Source: Paenibacillus aquistagni (GTDB lineage: Bacteria; Bacillota; Bacilli; Paenibacillales; Paenibacillaceae). Taken from it: 64,000 nt of DNA. The first letter of the stretch is position 1, and the number at the start of each line of letters is the position of its first letter. Below the pieces are notes generated by a model that was given only the letters and a program-made list of their open reading frames with translations, was not told the DNA's origin and did not search any database. Of this stretch, positions 29,866 through 38,586 are shown piece after piece. The DNA is taken from assembly GCF_900177815.1 (NCBI RefSeq), contig NZ_FXAZ01000007.1:1-64000 (forward strand), given 5' to 3'. Both the position numbers and the translations under genes were made by a program.

Positions 29866-30621
29866 TTATAAATCCTTCAAATTATCCTTGATCCATTGCA
29901 GGCTCGCTTCCACACTCTCAAGGGAGCCCCGCTGCGTGAAGTCCTGTTCCACGATCAGCCATTCAGCACCAGCAGCCTTGGCTGTTTGAGCCACGCTCAC
30001 CAGATCCAGCGTTCCTTTGCCAAGCTCCATTGTGACTGGAGAGCCATCTTCTGCAATGGCAAGATCCTTGAAGTGCACAAATGGCAGCCGGCCTTGATAG
30101 CGTTCGATCCATGCAAGCGGATCATGACCACTGTATTGTACCCAGCATACGTCTAATTCTGTCACAACTTGAGGGGCAAGCTCAAAGATTTGCTCCAAAA
30201 CGGTCTTGCCGTCCACTTCGTGTTCCAGCTCAAATGCATGGTTGTGATAACCGATCTTCATGCCGTGTTGTTGTACGCGCGCAGCTGCATCTGTCAGCAA
30301 GGAGACCGTCTTGGCAAGAGCTTCCTTCGTCTCGTATTGTTCTTTTGCGATCCATGGGCAGACGAGGTATTCGTTGCCGATGGCTTTGTTCATGTCCACC
30401 TGCTCATCCAGATGGTTCATCAGCTGATCAAGTCCAATATGGCTGCCAACTGCCTTCAAGTTCAAGCGCTTCAGCGTAGAAGACAGCTCGGCTGGTGTCA
30501 AGCCACCATATCCGGCAAACTCTACTCCTTCATAACCCATTGCCGCTACTTTTTCCAATGTGCCGACAAAATCCTTCTCCATCTCATCACGAACGGTATA
30601 CAACTGCAATCCAATACGCAT
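29866..30621 (-). CDS. Sugar phosphate isomerase/epimerase (IolE-like)
   Basis: 251-residue TIM barrel beginning MRIGLQLYTVRDEMEKDF, with YEGVEFAGYGG and the metal/active-site segments TELDVCWVQYSGHDP and WLIVEQD. ATG chosen after AGAGGTGGG; an in-frame GTG four codons upstream is on that site. First gene of the minus-strand operon, divergent from the AraC regulator, which probably controls it. The two isomerases in the operon are clearly different in sequence, not a recent duplication. Confidence 0.88.
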   Translation of the reverse strand: MRIGLQLYTVRDEMEKDFVGTLEKVAAMGYEGVEFAGYGGLTPAELSSTLKRLNLKAVGSHIGLDQLMNHLDEQVDMNKAIGNEYLVCPWIAKEQYETKEALAKTVSLLTDAAARVQQHGMKIGYHNHAFELEHEVDGKTVLEQIFELAPQVVTELDVCWVQYSGHDPLAWIERYQGRLPFVHFKDLAIAEDGSPVTMELGKGTLDLVSVAQTAKAAGAEWLIVEQDFTQRGSLESVEASLQWIKDNLKDL

Positions 30622-30811
30622 GAATAAACCCACCTCTTATCGTTATCCAATATCGCCATTTATGAAAAGGCTTGCAAGAGAACGATTACATTGTGCCATA
30701 GCTATCCGCAGATTGGTATGAAGGATACACCCTTAACATGAACAATTCTGCTATCGCATGCTATAATACTTACAAAATAACGCGATTCTTAGAAAAAAGG
30801 AGCATGACGCT

Positions 30812-31663
30812 ATGAGCCTGTCGCCACCCCTTCATACGGCCTTCAGTCGTCTGTATGCGGGCTATGCCAGACATCGCAAGCCGATGCATATGGCGATCCC
30901 CACGCTGAAGCACTACCTGATCCGCCTTCAGATCGAGGGCTCTGCCCATATTGCCGTGGGAGATCAGTATGTGGCCATGAGCCCTGGGCATCTGTTGATG
31001 CTTCATCCAGGGCAGTCGTATGATCTTCGCATCGGCTATAAAGATCCGGTCAAGCTCGAACCGCTGTCGAAGGTGCACAGCTTCGATTACTACTTCATTA
31101 TCAATGGCCCTTGGCTCGATGCTTGGTGGGACGAGCATCAGCCTGCCTCACTGTCCGCTCATGCGCTCGATGACCGCATGCTGACGCTGTGGAGAGAGAT
31201 TATGCAGGAGCAGCGCCTGCAGGAGATGCACATGAACGATATTGTTATGTACTTGACATTTGCACTATTTCAGATGTTCGATCGGAAGCTTAAGCAGACG
31301 AGCATTGAGAACATTGATATCCGCACAACGAGGATTGCCCATGAAATGAAGCAATATATCGATCGCAATCTTATTGAGAGCTTTACGGTCAACGATGTTG
31401 CCGAGAGCGTGGAGCTCAGCGCCTCGCGCGCAGCTCATATCTTCAAAGCAGAGTTCCAGCAATCCATTATGGATTATGCCATTGATGCAAGAATTGCACT
31501 TGCCTGCGAGCGTATCCAGCATGAATACATGTCCTTAGAGCAGATTGCAGAACTTTGCGGCTTCCAAAGCTATACCTATTTTCACCGCACCTTCAAAAAT
31601 CGGCTGGGACTGTCCCCGCGGCAATTCCGCGACCAACGCCAGCTGCAGGGAGAGATCCAATAA
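30812..31663 (+). CDS. AraC-family transcriptional regulator
   Basis: 283 residues: N-terminal cupin-like sensor (about 30-110, HIAVGDQYVAMSPGHLLMLH) and a C-terminal pair of helix-turn-helices (FTVNDVAESVELSASRAAHI and MSLEQIAELCGFQSYTYFHR with RLGLSPRQFR). Divergent from the isomerase-dehydrogenase-ThuA operon and so its likely activator; the effector is probably a sugar. AAGGAGCATGACGCT precedes the ATG. Confidence 0.9.
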   Translation: MSLSPPLHTAFSRLYAGYARHRKPMHMAIPTLKHYLIRLQIEGSAHIAVGDQYVAMSPGHLLMLHPGQSYDLRIGYKDPVKLEPLSKVHSFDYYFIINGPWLDAWWDEHQPASLSAHALDDRMLTLWREIMQEQRLQEMHMNDIVMYLTFALFQMFDRKLKQTSIENIDIRTTRIAHEMKQYIDRNLIESFTVNDVAESVELSASRAAHIFKAEFQQSIMDYAIDARIALACERIQHEYMSLEQIAELCGFQSYTYFHRTFKNRLGLSPRQFRDQRQLQGEIQ

Positions 31664-31818
31664 AGAAATAAAGGGCTTTCTAAACAAAGAGTGACAAAAT
31701 CCCGTTATCCCTTGCAGTACAGGCATAACTCTTATATGATGAGAGTGATCTTAAAAATTATTTTCATGAATAAGTAAAGTTTAATTAAAATTTTTTCCGT
31801 ATCGGCATAAAAGATTGG

Positions 31819-32685
31819 ATGATGATGATGTCAAGCATTCTACACGCAATCAAGCAAGAACTGGAGCAGCTTCATCAGCAAGAACGCAAGCTCGCTGACT
31901 ACATTCTGCATCATCCGGGTAATGTAGTGACAATGGGCATCACAGAGCTTGCTGAGCAGTCAGGCACATCAGCAGCAACGGTTAGCCGCTTCTGCAAGAG
32001 CATGAATTTCCGAGGCTATCCGGACTTCAAGACGAAGCTTGCACTTGATCTTGCGCAGGCTGCCGCTCCGATGACGTATCAAGACATCATCGCAGGCAAT
32101 CCGCTTGCCGAGATCGTATCTGCCATGGAACAGAATCATCTTAGGTCTATCTCGGATACGACCCGATTGATGGATCTTCAAGCGCTCGAACAGGCCATCC
32201 GCGCCTTGAATCAAGCAGGCCGCATCGATCTGTACGGCGTAGCGACCTCCGGCATTGTCGCGATGGACTTCTATCAGAAGCTCATTCGGATTGGCAAGCA
32301 GGCTACTGCCTTTCCCGATCCGCATATGCAGGTCACCTCTGCTGCGAACCTTAGCCCGCAGGACGTAGCCATTGGCATCTCGTATTCTGGCGAGACGCTA
32401 GAGACCATTGATTCGCTTCAATGCGCGAAGGAGCAGGGAGCCATCACCATATCCCTGACAAAGGTCGGCTCCAGTACTCTAGCAAGTGTGGCAGATATCA
32501 ATCTCTTCGCTTCTTCATTAGAAGAAGGAATGCGGCGCGGCGATATGGCATCGCGAATTGCGCAGCTGCATGTCATTGATATTATATTTGCCGGCATGGT
32601 TAGCGAGAAGTTCGATGAGCATATTCCGAAGCTTGAGCATTCGTATCACCTGGTACGCAAGTACCGTAAAGATAAAGGGAGGTAA
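31819..32685 (+). CDS. MurR/RpiR-family regulator of amino sugar genes
   Basis: 288 residues: N-terminal RpiR helix-turn-helix (GITELAEQSGTSAATVSRFC) and C-terminal SIS sugar-phosphate domain (about 125-265, with YGVATSGIVAMDFYQKLIRIG and GISYSGET). It starts the operon rpiR-nagB-nagA, with its stop 6 bp before nagB, so it probably senses GlcNAc-6-P or GlcN-6-P. Start is uncertain within a run of four ATG codons with little ribosome site. Confidence 0.88.
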   Translation: MMMMSSILHAIKQELEQLHQQERKLADYILHHPGNVVTMGITELAEQSGTSAATVSRFCKSMNFRGYPDFKTKLALDLAQAAAPMTYQDIIAGNPLAEIVSAMEQNHLRSISDTTRLMDLQALEQAIRALNQAGRIDLYGVATSGIVAMDFYQKLIRIGKQATAFPDPHMQVTSAANLSPQDVAIGISYSGETLETIDSLQCAKEQGAITISLTKVGSSTLASVADINLFASSLEEGMRRGDMASRIAQLHVIDIIFAGMVSEKFDEHIPKLEHSYHLVRKYRKDKGR

Positions 32686-32691
32686 TTCATA

Positions 32692-33420
32692 GTGAACATC
32701 ATGACGTTTAACACGAACGAGGAATTGGACCAGATTGCAGCAGGCATCTTTGCAAGCCTTATCCAGACAAAGCCTAGCGCCGTGCTCGGCCTGGCAACAG
32801 GAAGTACGCCAATCGGCATTTATCAAGAGCTGATTCGCTTGAATCAAAAAGGCTATGTGAGCTTCAAAAATGTCCGCACGTACAACTTGGACGAATATGT
32901 AGGCTTGCCTGAAGGCCACAAAGAAACCTATCGCGCCTTTATGGACAATCAATTGTTCAATCATGTTGATATTGATAAAGCGAATACGCATGTGCCAAAC
33001 GGCATGGCAGATGACTTGGAAGCAGCCTGCAAAGAGTATGATGAAGCGCTCGCGAAGGAATCCATTGATCTTCAGATTCTGGGGATCGGTCATAACGGTC
33101 ATATCGCGTTCAATGAGCCGAACTCTCAGCTTCATGCTGGCACTCATATTGTGACGTTGAAAGAAGATACTCGTCAGGCGAATGCACGCTTCTTTAATTC
33201 CATTGATGAAGTTCCTACTCATGCTGTAACGATGGGAATCGGCTCCATCCTAAAAGCAAAAATGATTATGCTTGTCGTTCGCGGCAAGGAAAAAGCGGAG
33301 ATTGTACATCGTGCCTTGACTGGCCCTGTAACAACAGAGGTTCCAGCATCCTTGCTTCAAACGCATCCTAATGTAGTCGTACTTCTCGACAAGGAGGCAT
33401 CAACAAAATTCCATGGCTAA
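32692..33420 (+). CDS. nagB: Glucosamine-6-phosphate deaminase NagB
   Basis: Converts GlcN-6-P to fructose 6-P and ammonia. 242 residues, the short Gram-positive form without the allosteric extension. Catalytic aspartate in YNLDEYVG, and the active-site run LGIGHNGHIAFNEP. GTG start, nine bases after GGGAGG; an ATG three codons later is too far from it. Overlaps nagA by 8 bp. Confidence 0.95.
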   Translation: MNIMTFNTNEELDQIAAGIFASLIQTKPSAVLGLATGSTPIGIYQELIRLNQKGYVSFKNVRTYNLDEYVGLPEGHKETYRAFMDNQLFNHVDIDKANTHVPNGMADDLEAACKEYDEALAKESIDLQILGIGHNGHIAFNEPNSQLHAGTHIVTLKEDTRQANARFFNSIDEVPTHAVTMGIGSILKAKMIMLVVRGKEKAEIVHRALTGPVTTEVPASLLQTHPNVVVLLDKEASTKFHG

Positions 33421-34594
33421 TTCAACCTTTACGATTAAGAATGCTCGCGTAGTTACGCTCTCTGGTGTGCTTCATGATGCGGTCGTTCACGTAGAGAATG
33501 GTCGCATAGCCTATATCGGTACGGCTTCTCAGCTGACCGGGAAAGAGCAAGCTTATCTTCCTGAAGCTATTGATGCGAAGAACGGATATGTGCTTCCAGG
33601 ATTTATCGATATTCACGTGCATGGCGGTGCAGGCGCAGACTTTATGGATGCGACAGCGGAAGCCTATGACACGATTACCAAGTTCCATATGGAGCACGGC
33701 ACAACAGCCATGCTTGCCACTTCGATGACCCAATCCCGTGAGGCGCTGGACGCTGTCGTATCCGCTGTCGACGCTTATCAGAAGAGCGGATCGAAGTATA
33801 CACAGCTGGCAGGTCTTCATCTCGAAGGTCCGTTTGTGAATCCGAAGTATAAAGGTGCGCAAAACGATGCTTACATGATGGACCCGCAAATCGACTGGCT
33901 TCAGGACTGGCACGAGCGCTACCCTGGCGTAATGAAGCAGCTAAGCCTTGCTCCTGAACGCAATATGGCGCTTGAAGCGATTCGCTGGTGCCGTGCGCAT
34001 GGCATTAATGTTGCCGCAGCGCATACCGATGCCACCTACGACCAGATCGAAGTTGCCGTTAATGCCGGCTTGAACCAAGCGGTCCATACCTTTAATGCCA
34101 TGACGCCAATCAACCATCGCAATCCAGGCACCGCGGGTGCTGTATTGTCGGACGATCGCATTACAGCTGAAGTCATTGCAGACGGACATCACGTGCATCC
34201 TGCCGTCATTAAGATTCTGCATCGTGCTAAAGCGCCAGGCAAGCTCGTCCTCATTACAGATGCGATGTCTGCAGCAGGCATGCCAGACGGCGAGGGTTAT
34301 TCCCTTGGCGGACTTAACGTTACGGTTAAGGAAGGCGTGGCTCGTCTTGCAGAAGGCGGCTCCTTGGCAGGCAGCACATTGACGATGATCGGCGCGCTTA
34401 AGTTCGTGATGACTCATCTGGGACTTCCTGTAGAAGAAGCTTCCAAGCTGGCAAGCTACAATGCCGCAAAGCAGATCGGCATCGATCATGTAACCGGCAG
34501 CATTGAAGTCGGCAAGCAAGCTGATCTAGTGCTGACAAATGCTGATTTTGATATTCAAGCCGTATGGGTACAGGGTCATACCCACATGCTTTAA
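33413..34594 (+). CDS. nagA: N-acetylglucosamine-6-phosphate deacetylase NagA
   Basis: Removes acetate from GlcNAc-6-P, feeding NagB. 393-residue amidohydrolase-fold enzyme: metal motif FIDIHVHGGAGADFMD (about 62), GLHLEGPFVNP (about 140), AAHTDATYD and VHTFNAMTPINHRNPG, catalytic Asp in VLITDAMSAAG. The start codon lies inside nagB and AAGGAGG is 15 bases upstream. Translational coupling should balance the two enzymes. Confidence 0.95.
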   Translation: MANSTFTIKNARVVTLSGVLHDAVVHVENGRIAYIGTASQLTGKEQAYLPEAIDAKNGYVLPGFIDIHVHGGAGADFMDATAEAYDTITKFHMEHGTTAMLATSMTQSREALDAVVSAVDAYQKSGSKYTQLAGLHLEGPFVNPKYKGAQNDAYMMDPQIDWLQDWHERYPGVMKQLSLAPERNMALEAIRWCRAHGINVAAAHTDATYDQIEVAVNAGLNQAVHTFNAMTPINHRNPGTAGAVLSDDRITAEVIADGHHVHPAVIKILHRAKAPGKLVLITDAMSAAGMPDGEGYSLGGLNVTVKEGVARLAEGGSLAGSTLTMIGALKFVMTHLGLPVEEASKLASYNAAKQIGIDHVTGSIEVGKQADLVLTNADFDIQAVWVQGHTHML

Positions 34595-34634
34595 TGTTCC
34601 AAGTAGATTGATTTCGCAATACATTCGTTATCTT

Positions 34635-34670
34635 AAGCCTGTTTATCTTTCCTGATAGACAGGCTTTTTT
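34635..34670 (+). terminator. Terminator of rpiR-nagB-nagA
   Basis: AAGCCTGTTTATC pairs with GATAGACAGGCTT (one wobble) then TTTT. Confidence 0.85.
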
Positions 34671-34836
34671 CATACCCGAATTCGCTCCCTGCTTTGGGCC
34701 TCCTCTCACTTGTCTGTTTTTCTCCTTGCACTGCGTAGTGGACTAACCTATTTTCACTCGGAATAGACAGCTCTCTCAAGCAAAAGAACGAGCTGCGAAT
34801 AGAATATAGCAACCACTGGACAAGGAGGTGCCATGC

Positions 34837-35124
34837 ATGGGATACGGCTACGATCATAGAAAGAGATGCCATGATTATGACCCTTGCAAGAAGAAGCATC
34901 ATCACAAGTGTGAAGAAGATTACGAAGAAGATTACGAAGAAGATGATGACGATGATGAAGAATACGATCCGTGCAAAGAGAAAAAGCACAAGAAACATAA
35001 AAAATGCGATGATCATAAGAAAAAAGATTGCAAGAAAAAGAAAGATAAAAAAGAGAAGAAGCACTGTGCGAAGAAAATCGTGATCATCATCGAGTGTGAA
35101 TGCGAGAAGTGCAAGAAGAAGTAA
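34837..35124 (+). CDS. His/Lys/Asp/Glu-rich Cys-containing protein, probably spore-coat associated
   Basis: 95 residues of extreme composition: MGYGYDHRKRCHDYDPCKKK, an acidic block of Asp and Glu (about 30-46), a Lys/His block and a hydrophobic-Cys tail (KKIVIIIECECEKCKKK). The N-terminal layout is like that of the CotX-type protein at 61026 but without its CotX domain. The ATG follows AAGGAGGTG; ATG at 34833 is out of frame. I infer a coat or metal-binding role. No family assigned. Confidence 0.6.
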   Translation: MGYGYDHRKRCHDYDPCKKKHHHKCEEDYEEDYEEDDDDDEEYDPCKEKKHKKHKKCDDHKKKDCKKKKDKKEKKHCAKKIVIIIECECEKCKKK

Positions 35125-35208
35125 ACTAGTGCTAGAGCATTCTTTAAACGCTTTGATCTTTTACCATACTCGTTGGGTAAAGGATTGCGGTATGCGGGCT
35201 TATTATGG

Positions 35209-35237
35209 AGCTGCTGATTTTTTGGCAGCTTTTTTTA
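35209..35237 (+). terminator. Terminator after the charged protein gene
   Basis: AGCTGC pairs with GCAGCT across a T-rich loop, followed by seven Ts. The stem is short. Confidence 0.6.
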
Positions 35238-35408
35238 TCTTTCATCCCTCACCCACCATGAACGGACTTCCAATAGAACACCACAAGCTCAATGAGGAGA
35301 AACATCATATATAAATAAAACACTACATTTAGACATTTACGAAGCATCTACTTGCACCACTCTTGTATAATATCCTTTTAAGTCATAGCAGGTTAATCCC
35401 AAATGATG

Positions 35409-35433
35409 AAAAACCGCTCCATAATAGGAGCGG
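35409..35433 (-). terminator. CCGCTCC-type terminator 1
   Basis: CCGCTCC / GGAGCGG perfect 7-bp stem, loop ATAATA; the minus-strand product continues into TTTTT. Just past the cohesin/FN3 gene. The same stem recurs at 37924 and 38556. Confidence 0.8.
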
Positions 35434-35441
35434 CAAGGATT

Positions 35442-36809
35442 TTATTTATTAAAATCATATTCAGGGTTAGCAAGGATTATCTTAGTTAGCTCAGTAAGAT
35501 CGATTTCAGAGATATTACCTGTAGTTCCCAAAAATGATGCTAGGTCATCTGATAATATAGATTTATCTTCGTAATAATGGTACCCTAATAACCCTAAGTG
35601 CTTTAAAGTAAAATTTCCTGCTATTACTTCAATTTCTGTTTCTCCCAAGTTCTCTTCTGATAACGTTGTTTCAGTAGTTCCGTTATCGGCAATTTTCCCC
35701 TTTATCACATCCACTTTACCTTTTCCTAATCCTACAGCTTTAAAAGTAAGGTTAACCAAGGTACCCTTGTCATTGATTCCATGTGCTTTACCTAAGCTTG
35801 CTGTAATAAGCCTTATTGTATCATCTGTAATAACTTCATTATGAAAAACACCCATATGATCTACTGCTTCTACTTTAATCAATTGAAAACGCGTTTTATC
35901 ATACTGAATAGTGAAGTCTTCTGCATAGATACTATAAACATTCTCTAAAACAGTTTGAACTGTAAAGGTTTCATTTAACAACACTTTATCTTTTATTGCC
36001 TCAATGTTTAAAGTTGCTGTACTAGCCTGTGGTGTTGCTTGTACTTCAATAGAGTTATTACTTTCTATATTATCTCTCACAGCAGTAACTACATAATAGT
36101 ATGTTGTTCCATTTTTTACATTAATATCAGTAAAAGTTGTTTCACTTAATTTCGTTGCAAGAGTGGAGTATGGTCCACCTTCGGTTACAGCTCTTTTAAC
36201 AATATAGCTAGTTGATTCTTCTACTTCATCCCAAGTTAAAGTAACGGATTGATCTCCAGCTATAGCAGTTAAGTTACTCGGTGCTTCAGGCGTCTGCTCG
36301 TTAATTAACGTAAGTTCACTTATTCCAATCCAGAAAGAATCATTTTTTGCTTCTATCATTAGACCTTCATAGCTACCTGGATTTACTTGAAAGGGTTCGA
36401 AGATCTTACTTCCCCCGGCTGTTGATGTTACATCACCATCACCAGGGTTATTTATGGATACCCAACTTCCATTTACTAAACCTTTAAAGGTAAATGAGTA
36501 TTTCGAACCTCTCGGAACTGATGAAGCAGCTATCTGAATTTTGGAAATGCTGACCTTTGTTGGGAAAGTAAGTTCTAGTGTTCCGGATTCAAGCCCAGCG
36601 TTCCAAGAAGTCTCAAGATTTCCATCAAGAACATTCGCTGCAATATTGTTTTGATATACACGTGAGGCTGTAATAGATGTTCCTTCTGGAGGAGAGAATC
36701 CTAGCATTCCGTTCACTGCTGTACTTGATTGCTCTGCCAAAATTGATGTTGGTAATAAAAACATTGTGAAAACGAGGATTGCAAGTAATAGACTGATTGA
36801 TTTCTTCAT
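35442..36809 (-). CDS. Secreted protein with discoidin-like, FN3 and cohesin-like domains
   Basis: 455 residues. Signal peptide 1-25 (hydrophobic, cut near ILAEQ); discoidin-like beta domain about 45-170 (VYQNNIAANVLDGNLETSWN); one fibronectin type III repeat 174-262 (PEAPSNLTAIAGDQSVTLTW); cohesin-like beta-sandwich about 265-400 (FTIQYDKTRFQLIKVEAVD). The C-terminal 50 residues have a dockerin-like flavour (ISEIDLTELTKIILAN) but only one such segment. Probably binds extracellular carbohydrate. It starts an AT-rich run unlike the nag genes. Confidence 0.75.
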   Translation of the reverse strand: MKKSISLLLAILVFTMFLLPTSILAEQSSTAVNGMLGFSPPEGTSITASRVYQNNIAANVLDGNLETSWNAGLESGTLELTFPTKVSISKIQIAASSVPRGSKYSFTFKGLVNGSWVSINNPGDGDVTSTAGGSKIFEPFQVNPGSYEGLMIEAKNDSFWIGISELTLINEQTPEAPSNLTAIAGDQSVTLTWDEVEESTSYIVKRAVTEGGPYSTLATKLSETTFTDINVKNGTTYYYVVTAVRDNIESNNSIEVQATPQASTATLNIEAIKDKVLLNETFTVQTVLENVYSIYAEDFTIQYDKTRFQLIKVEAVDHMGVFHNEVITDDTIRLITASLGKAHGINDKGTLVNLTFKAVGLGKGKVDVIKGKIADNGTTETTLSEENLGETEIEVIAGNFTLKHLGLLGYHYYEDKSILSDDLASFLGTTGNISEIDLTELTKIILANPEYDFNK

Positions 36810-37084
36810 TTTTCCCGTTGCTCCTTACTCATTAGTTATGTTGTGTCCATAGTGACGTTACATAATGTGAGTACATAAAATCAAAACATTATTATCTAAT
36901 TTTGAGAATCTTATACTGCAACTCTATCAATGATAAATTTCCGTCACTTTATTAGGAATTAAAACTATATATTTCCACATAAAATCCATTCAAAATTAAA
37001 GTAAATAGAAAGGTGCTAGATTGTACATGATTTAAAAAATTATTGTCTACTTAAAGGTTAGAAATAAACCTCTCTTTATTGAAA

Positions 37085-37109
37085 TAAAAAAGCCACTGTT
37101 ATCAGCGGC
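37085..37109 (-). terminator. Terminator of the Mrr-like gene
   Basis: GCCGCTG pairs with CAGTGGC (one wobble), then TTTTTT on the minus strand, 6 bp past the stop. Confidence 0.75.
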
Positions 37110-37114
37110 CTCAA

Positions 37115-37837
37115 TCATATATCTTGTGTATACCGACATCTTGGAAAGGCACTGCAACCATAAAACTCACCCTTTAATCCGTTTCGCAATACTAATTTAC
37201 CTGCGCACTTTGGACAAACTAATTGATCTTTAGGAGTGGAAGCGATAAATACTTTAGCCGTCGGAACTGCTTTCGGATTCAAATTTAAAATCATTTCAAC
37301 AAGTTCGTCTCGATTTATTAATCTCACATTATTTGATTTCGCTAGATCATATGCAGCAGATGTATAATCTCTGTTTGTTACTACCCATGCTTCAGAAGCA
37401 GAATAATGGGCAATTGCCGCTTGTGCCTCTTGGACTGCTTTTATTCCCACATTTTTACTATAACGTTTAGCCTGAACAACTATCTTTCTATTGGCTTTTT
37501 GAATAACAAGATCAGCACCATAATCTCCACTAGCTTTAGTTACCGCTACCTTATAACCTTGTGCTTTGAATACGTAACCTAAGTACGTTTCAAATTGTAT
37601 TCCATCCATTTTATCTATATCAGCAATGCCTGATTTTTTAAGCCGTTCCGTTCTTCTTACTCCTAAGATAATCAATACGACAATAAATAATGCAAATGAA
37701 AGAACACAAGCAATCAAAGAAGCCTGTACCGACTTGGTCAAATAATATGTACCTAATAATGACCCAAAAATGATTAATCCTGTTACCCCTTGAATTAATT
37801 CTTCTTGTTGTTTTGCTTTACTTTTTCTTCTTGCCAA
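37115..37837 (-). CDS. Membrane-anchored Mrr-like restriction endonuclease with zinc finger
   Basis: 240 residues: two membrane segments (about 18-60), an Mrr-type PD-(D/E)XK nuclease core about 80-180 (GDYGADLVI with the catalytic Asp, then VVQAKRYSKNVG) and a C4 topoisomerase-type zinc finger (CPKCAGKLVLRNG..FYGCSAFPRC) at the end. Mrr-like proteins cut modified or foreign DNA; membrane anchoring suggests action on incoming DNA. TTG start chosen because GGAGGAG lies six bases upstream (ARRKSKAKQQ follows). No methylase nearby. Confidence 0.75.
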   Translation of the reverse strand: MARRKSKAKQQEELIQGVTGLIIFGSLLGTYYLTKSVQASLIACVLSFALFIVVLIILGVRRTERLKKSGIADIDKMDGIQFETYLGYVFKAQGYKVAVTKASGDYGADLVIQKANRKIVVQAKRYSKNVGIKAVQEAQAAIAHYSASEAWVVTNRDYTSAAYDLAKSNNVRLINRDELVEMILNLNPKAVPTAKVFIASTPKDQLVCPKCAGKLVLRNGLKGEFYGCSAFPRCRYTQDI

Positions 37838-37923
37838 GAAAATCTCCTCCAACTGTCAAATCTATCATTCTATCTTTGAATGATCAAGAATTATTCTGGA
37901 AGCTGTGAATCGTTAGCATAATA

Positions 37924-37947
37924 AAATACCGCCCCAATGTGGAGCGG
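37924..37947 (-). terminator. CCGCTCC-type terminator 2
   Basis: CCGCTCC / GGGGCGG stem with one wobble, downstream of the gene at 37966. Confidence 0.75.
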
Positions 37948-37965
37948 CTATTAATTGGCCTAGTT

Positions 37966-38430
37966 TTAAATATCTTGAGTACCCCAATAAAGTTTATATG
38001 TTTTAGCAGAGAAAGCTCCTTCTTTGGCATAGACTTTAAGATAAACTGTTGCATTAGGTGGGATCTGAAACCAGCTAAGTGAATCAGGATTTGTACTACC
38101 AGGACCTGAATCAGGTGTAGGCATTGGGCCTGTTGAATTTCCATCAGGATAATCAATTGTAAAGTCCAAATTATAGTTTGTAAAATTATCTGGCTCAATC
38201 ATAAGTAAAGATGCAAACACGTACTTCGTGACACCTGTATCATTGGTCCATTTTAACCAATCTACATCATTCGCACTTGTAAGTGCTAATCCAACAATCT
38301 CACTATTAGACAATGGTTTAGCGTCTTGCCATGTGTCATACATACCTTGTATTCTTGGGGAGACTGTTTGTGCAAAAGCTGATTGAGTCATAGAGAGTAC
38401 ACATACTGCAGTAATTACTGTAAGTAACAT
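37966..38430 (-). CDS. Secreted protein with pre-peptidase C-terminal-like domain
   Basis: 154 residues. Residues 1-20 form a signal peptide (MLLTVITAVCVLSMTQSAFA). The mature part looks like a PPC/CARDB-type beta domain (ANDVDWLKWTNDTG..YVFASLLMI, ..VYLKVYAKEG). AGGAGG lies 22 bases upstream of the ATG, too far; the frame upstream reads RKFKK, as expected of a longer signal peptide, but has no start codon at the right spacing. Start annotation is therefore doubtful. Confidence 0.6.
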   Translation of the reverse strand: MLLTVITAVCVLSMTQSAFAQTVSPRIQGMYDTWQDAKPLSNSEIVGLALTSANDVDWLKWTNDTGVTKYVFASLLMIEPDNFTNYNLDFTIDYPDGNSTGPMPTPDSGPGSTNPDSLSWFQIPPNATVYLKVYAKEGAFSAKTYKLYWGTQDI

Positions 38431-38555
38431 CTTTTTGAACTTCCTATTATAACCTCCTAATAATAGGAATTAGTTCCAATTACACCTTAATCCACTTATC
38501 CAATAGTTTCAAGTAAGATATTGTAAGTTTATATCAACTATTGAGTTTTAAATAG

Positions 38556-38579
38556 AAAAACCACTCCAATGAGGAGCGG
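38556..38579 (-). terminator. CCGCTCC-type terminator 3
   Basis: CCGCTCC / GGAGTGG stem with one wobble, then TTTTT on the minus strand, immediately after the kelch gene. Confidence 0.75.
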
Positions 38580-38586
38580 CTTAGCA

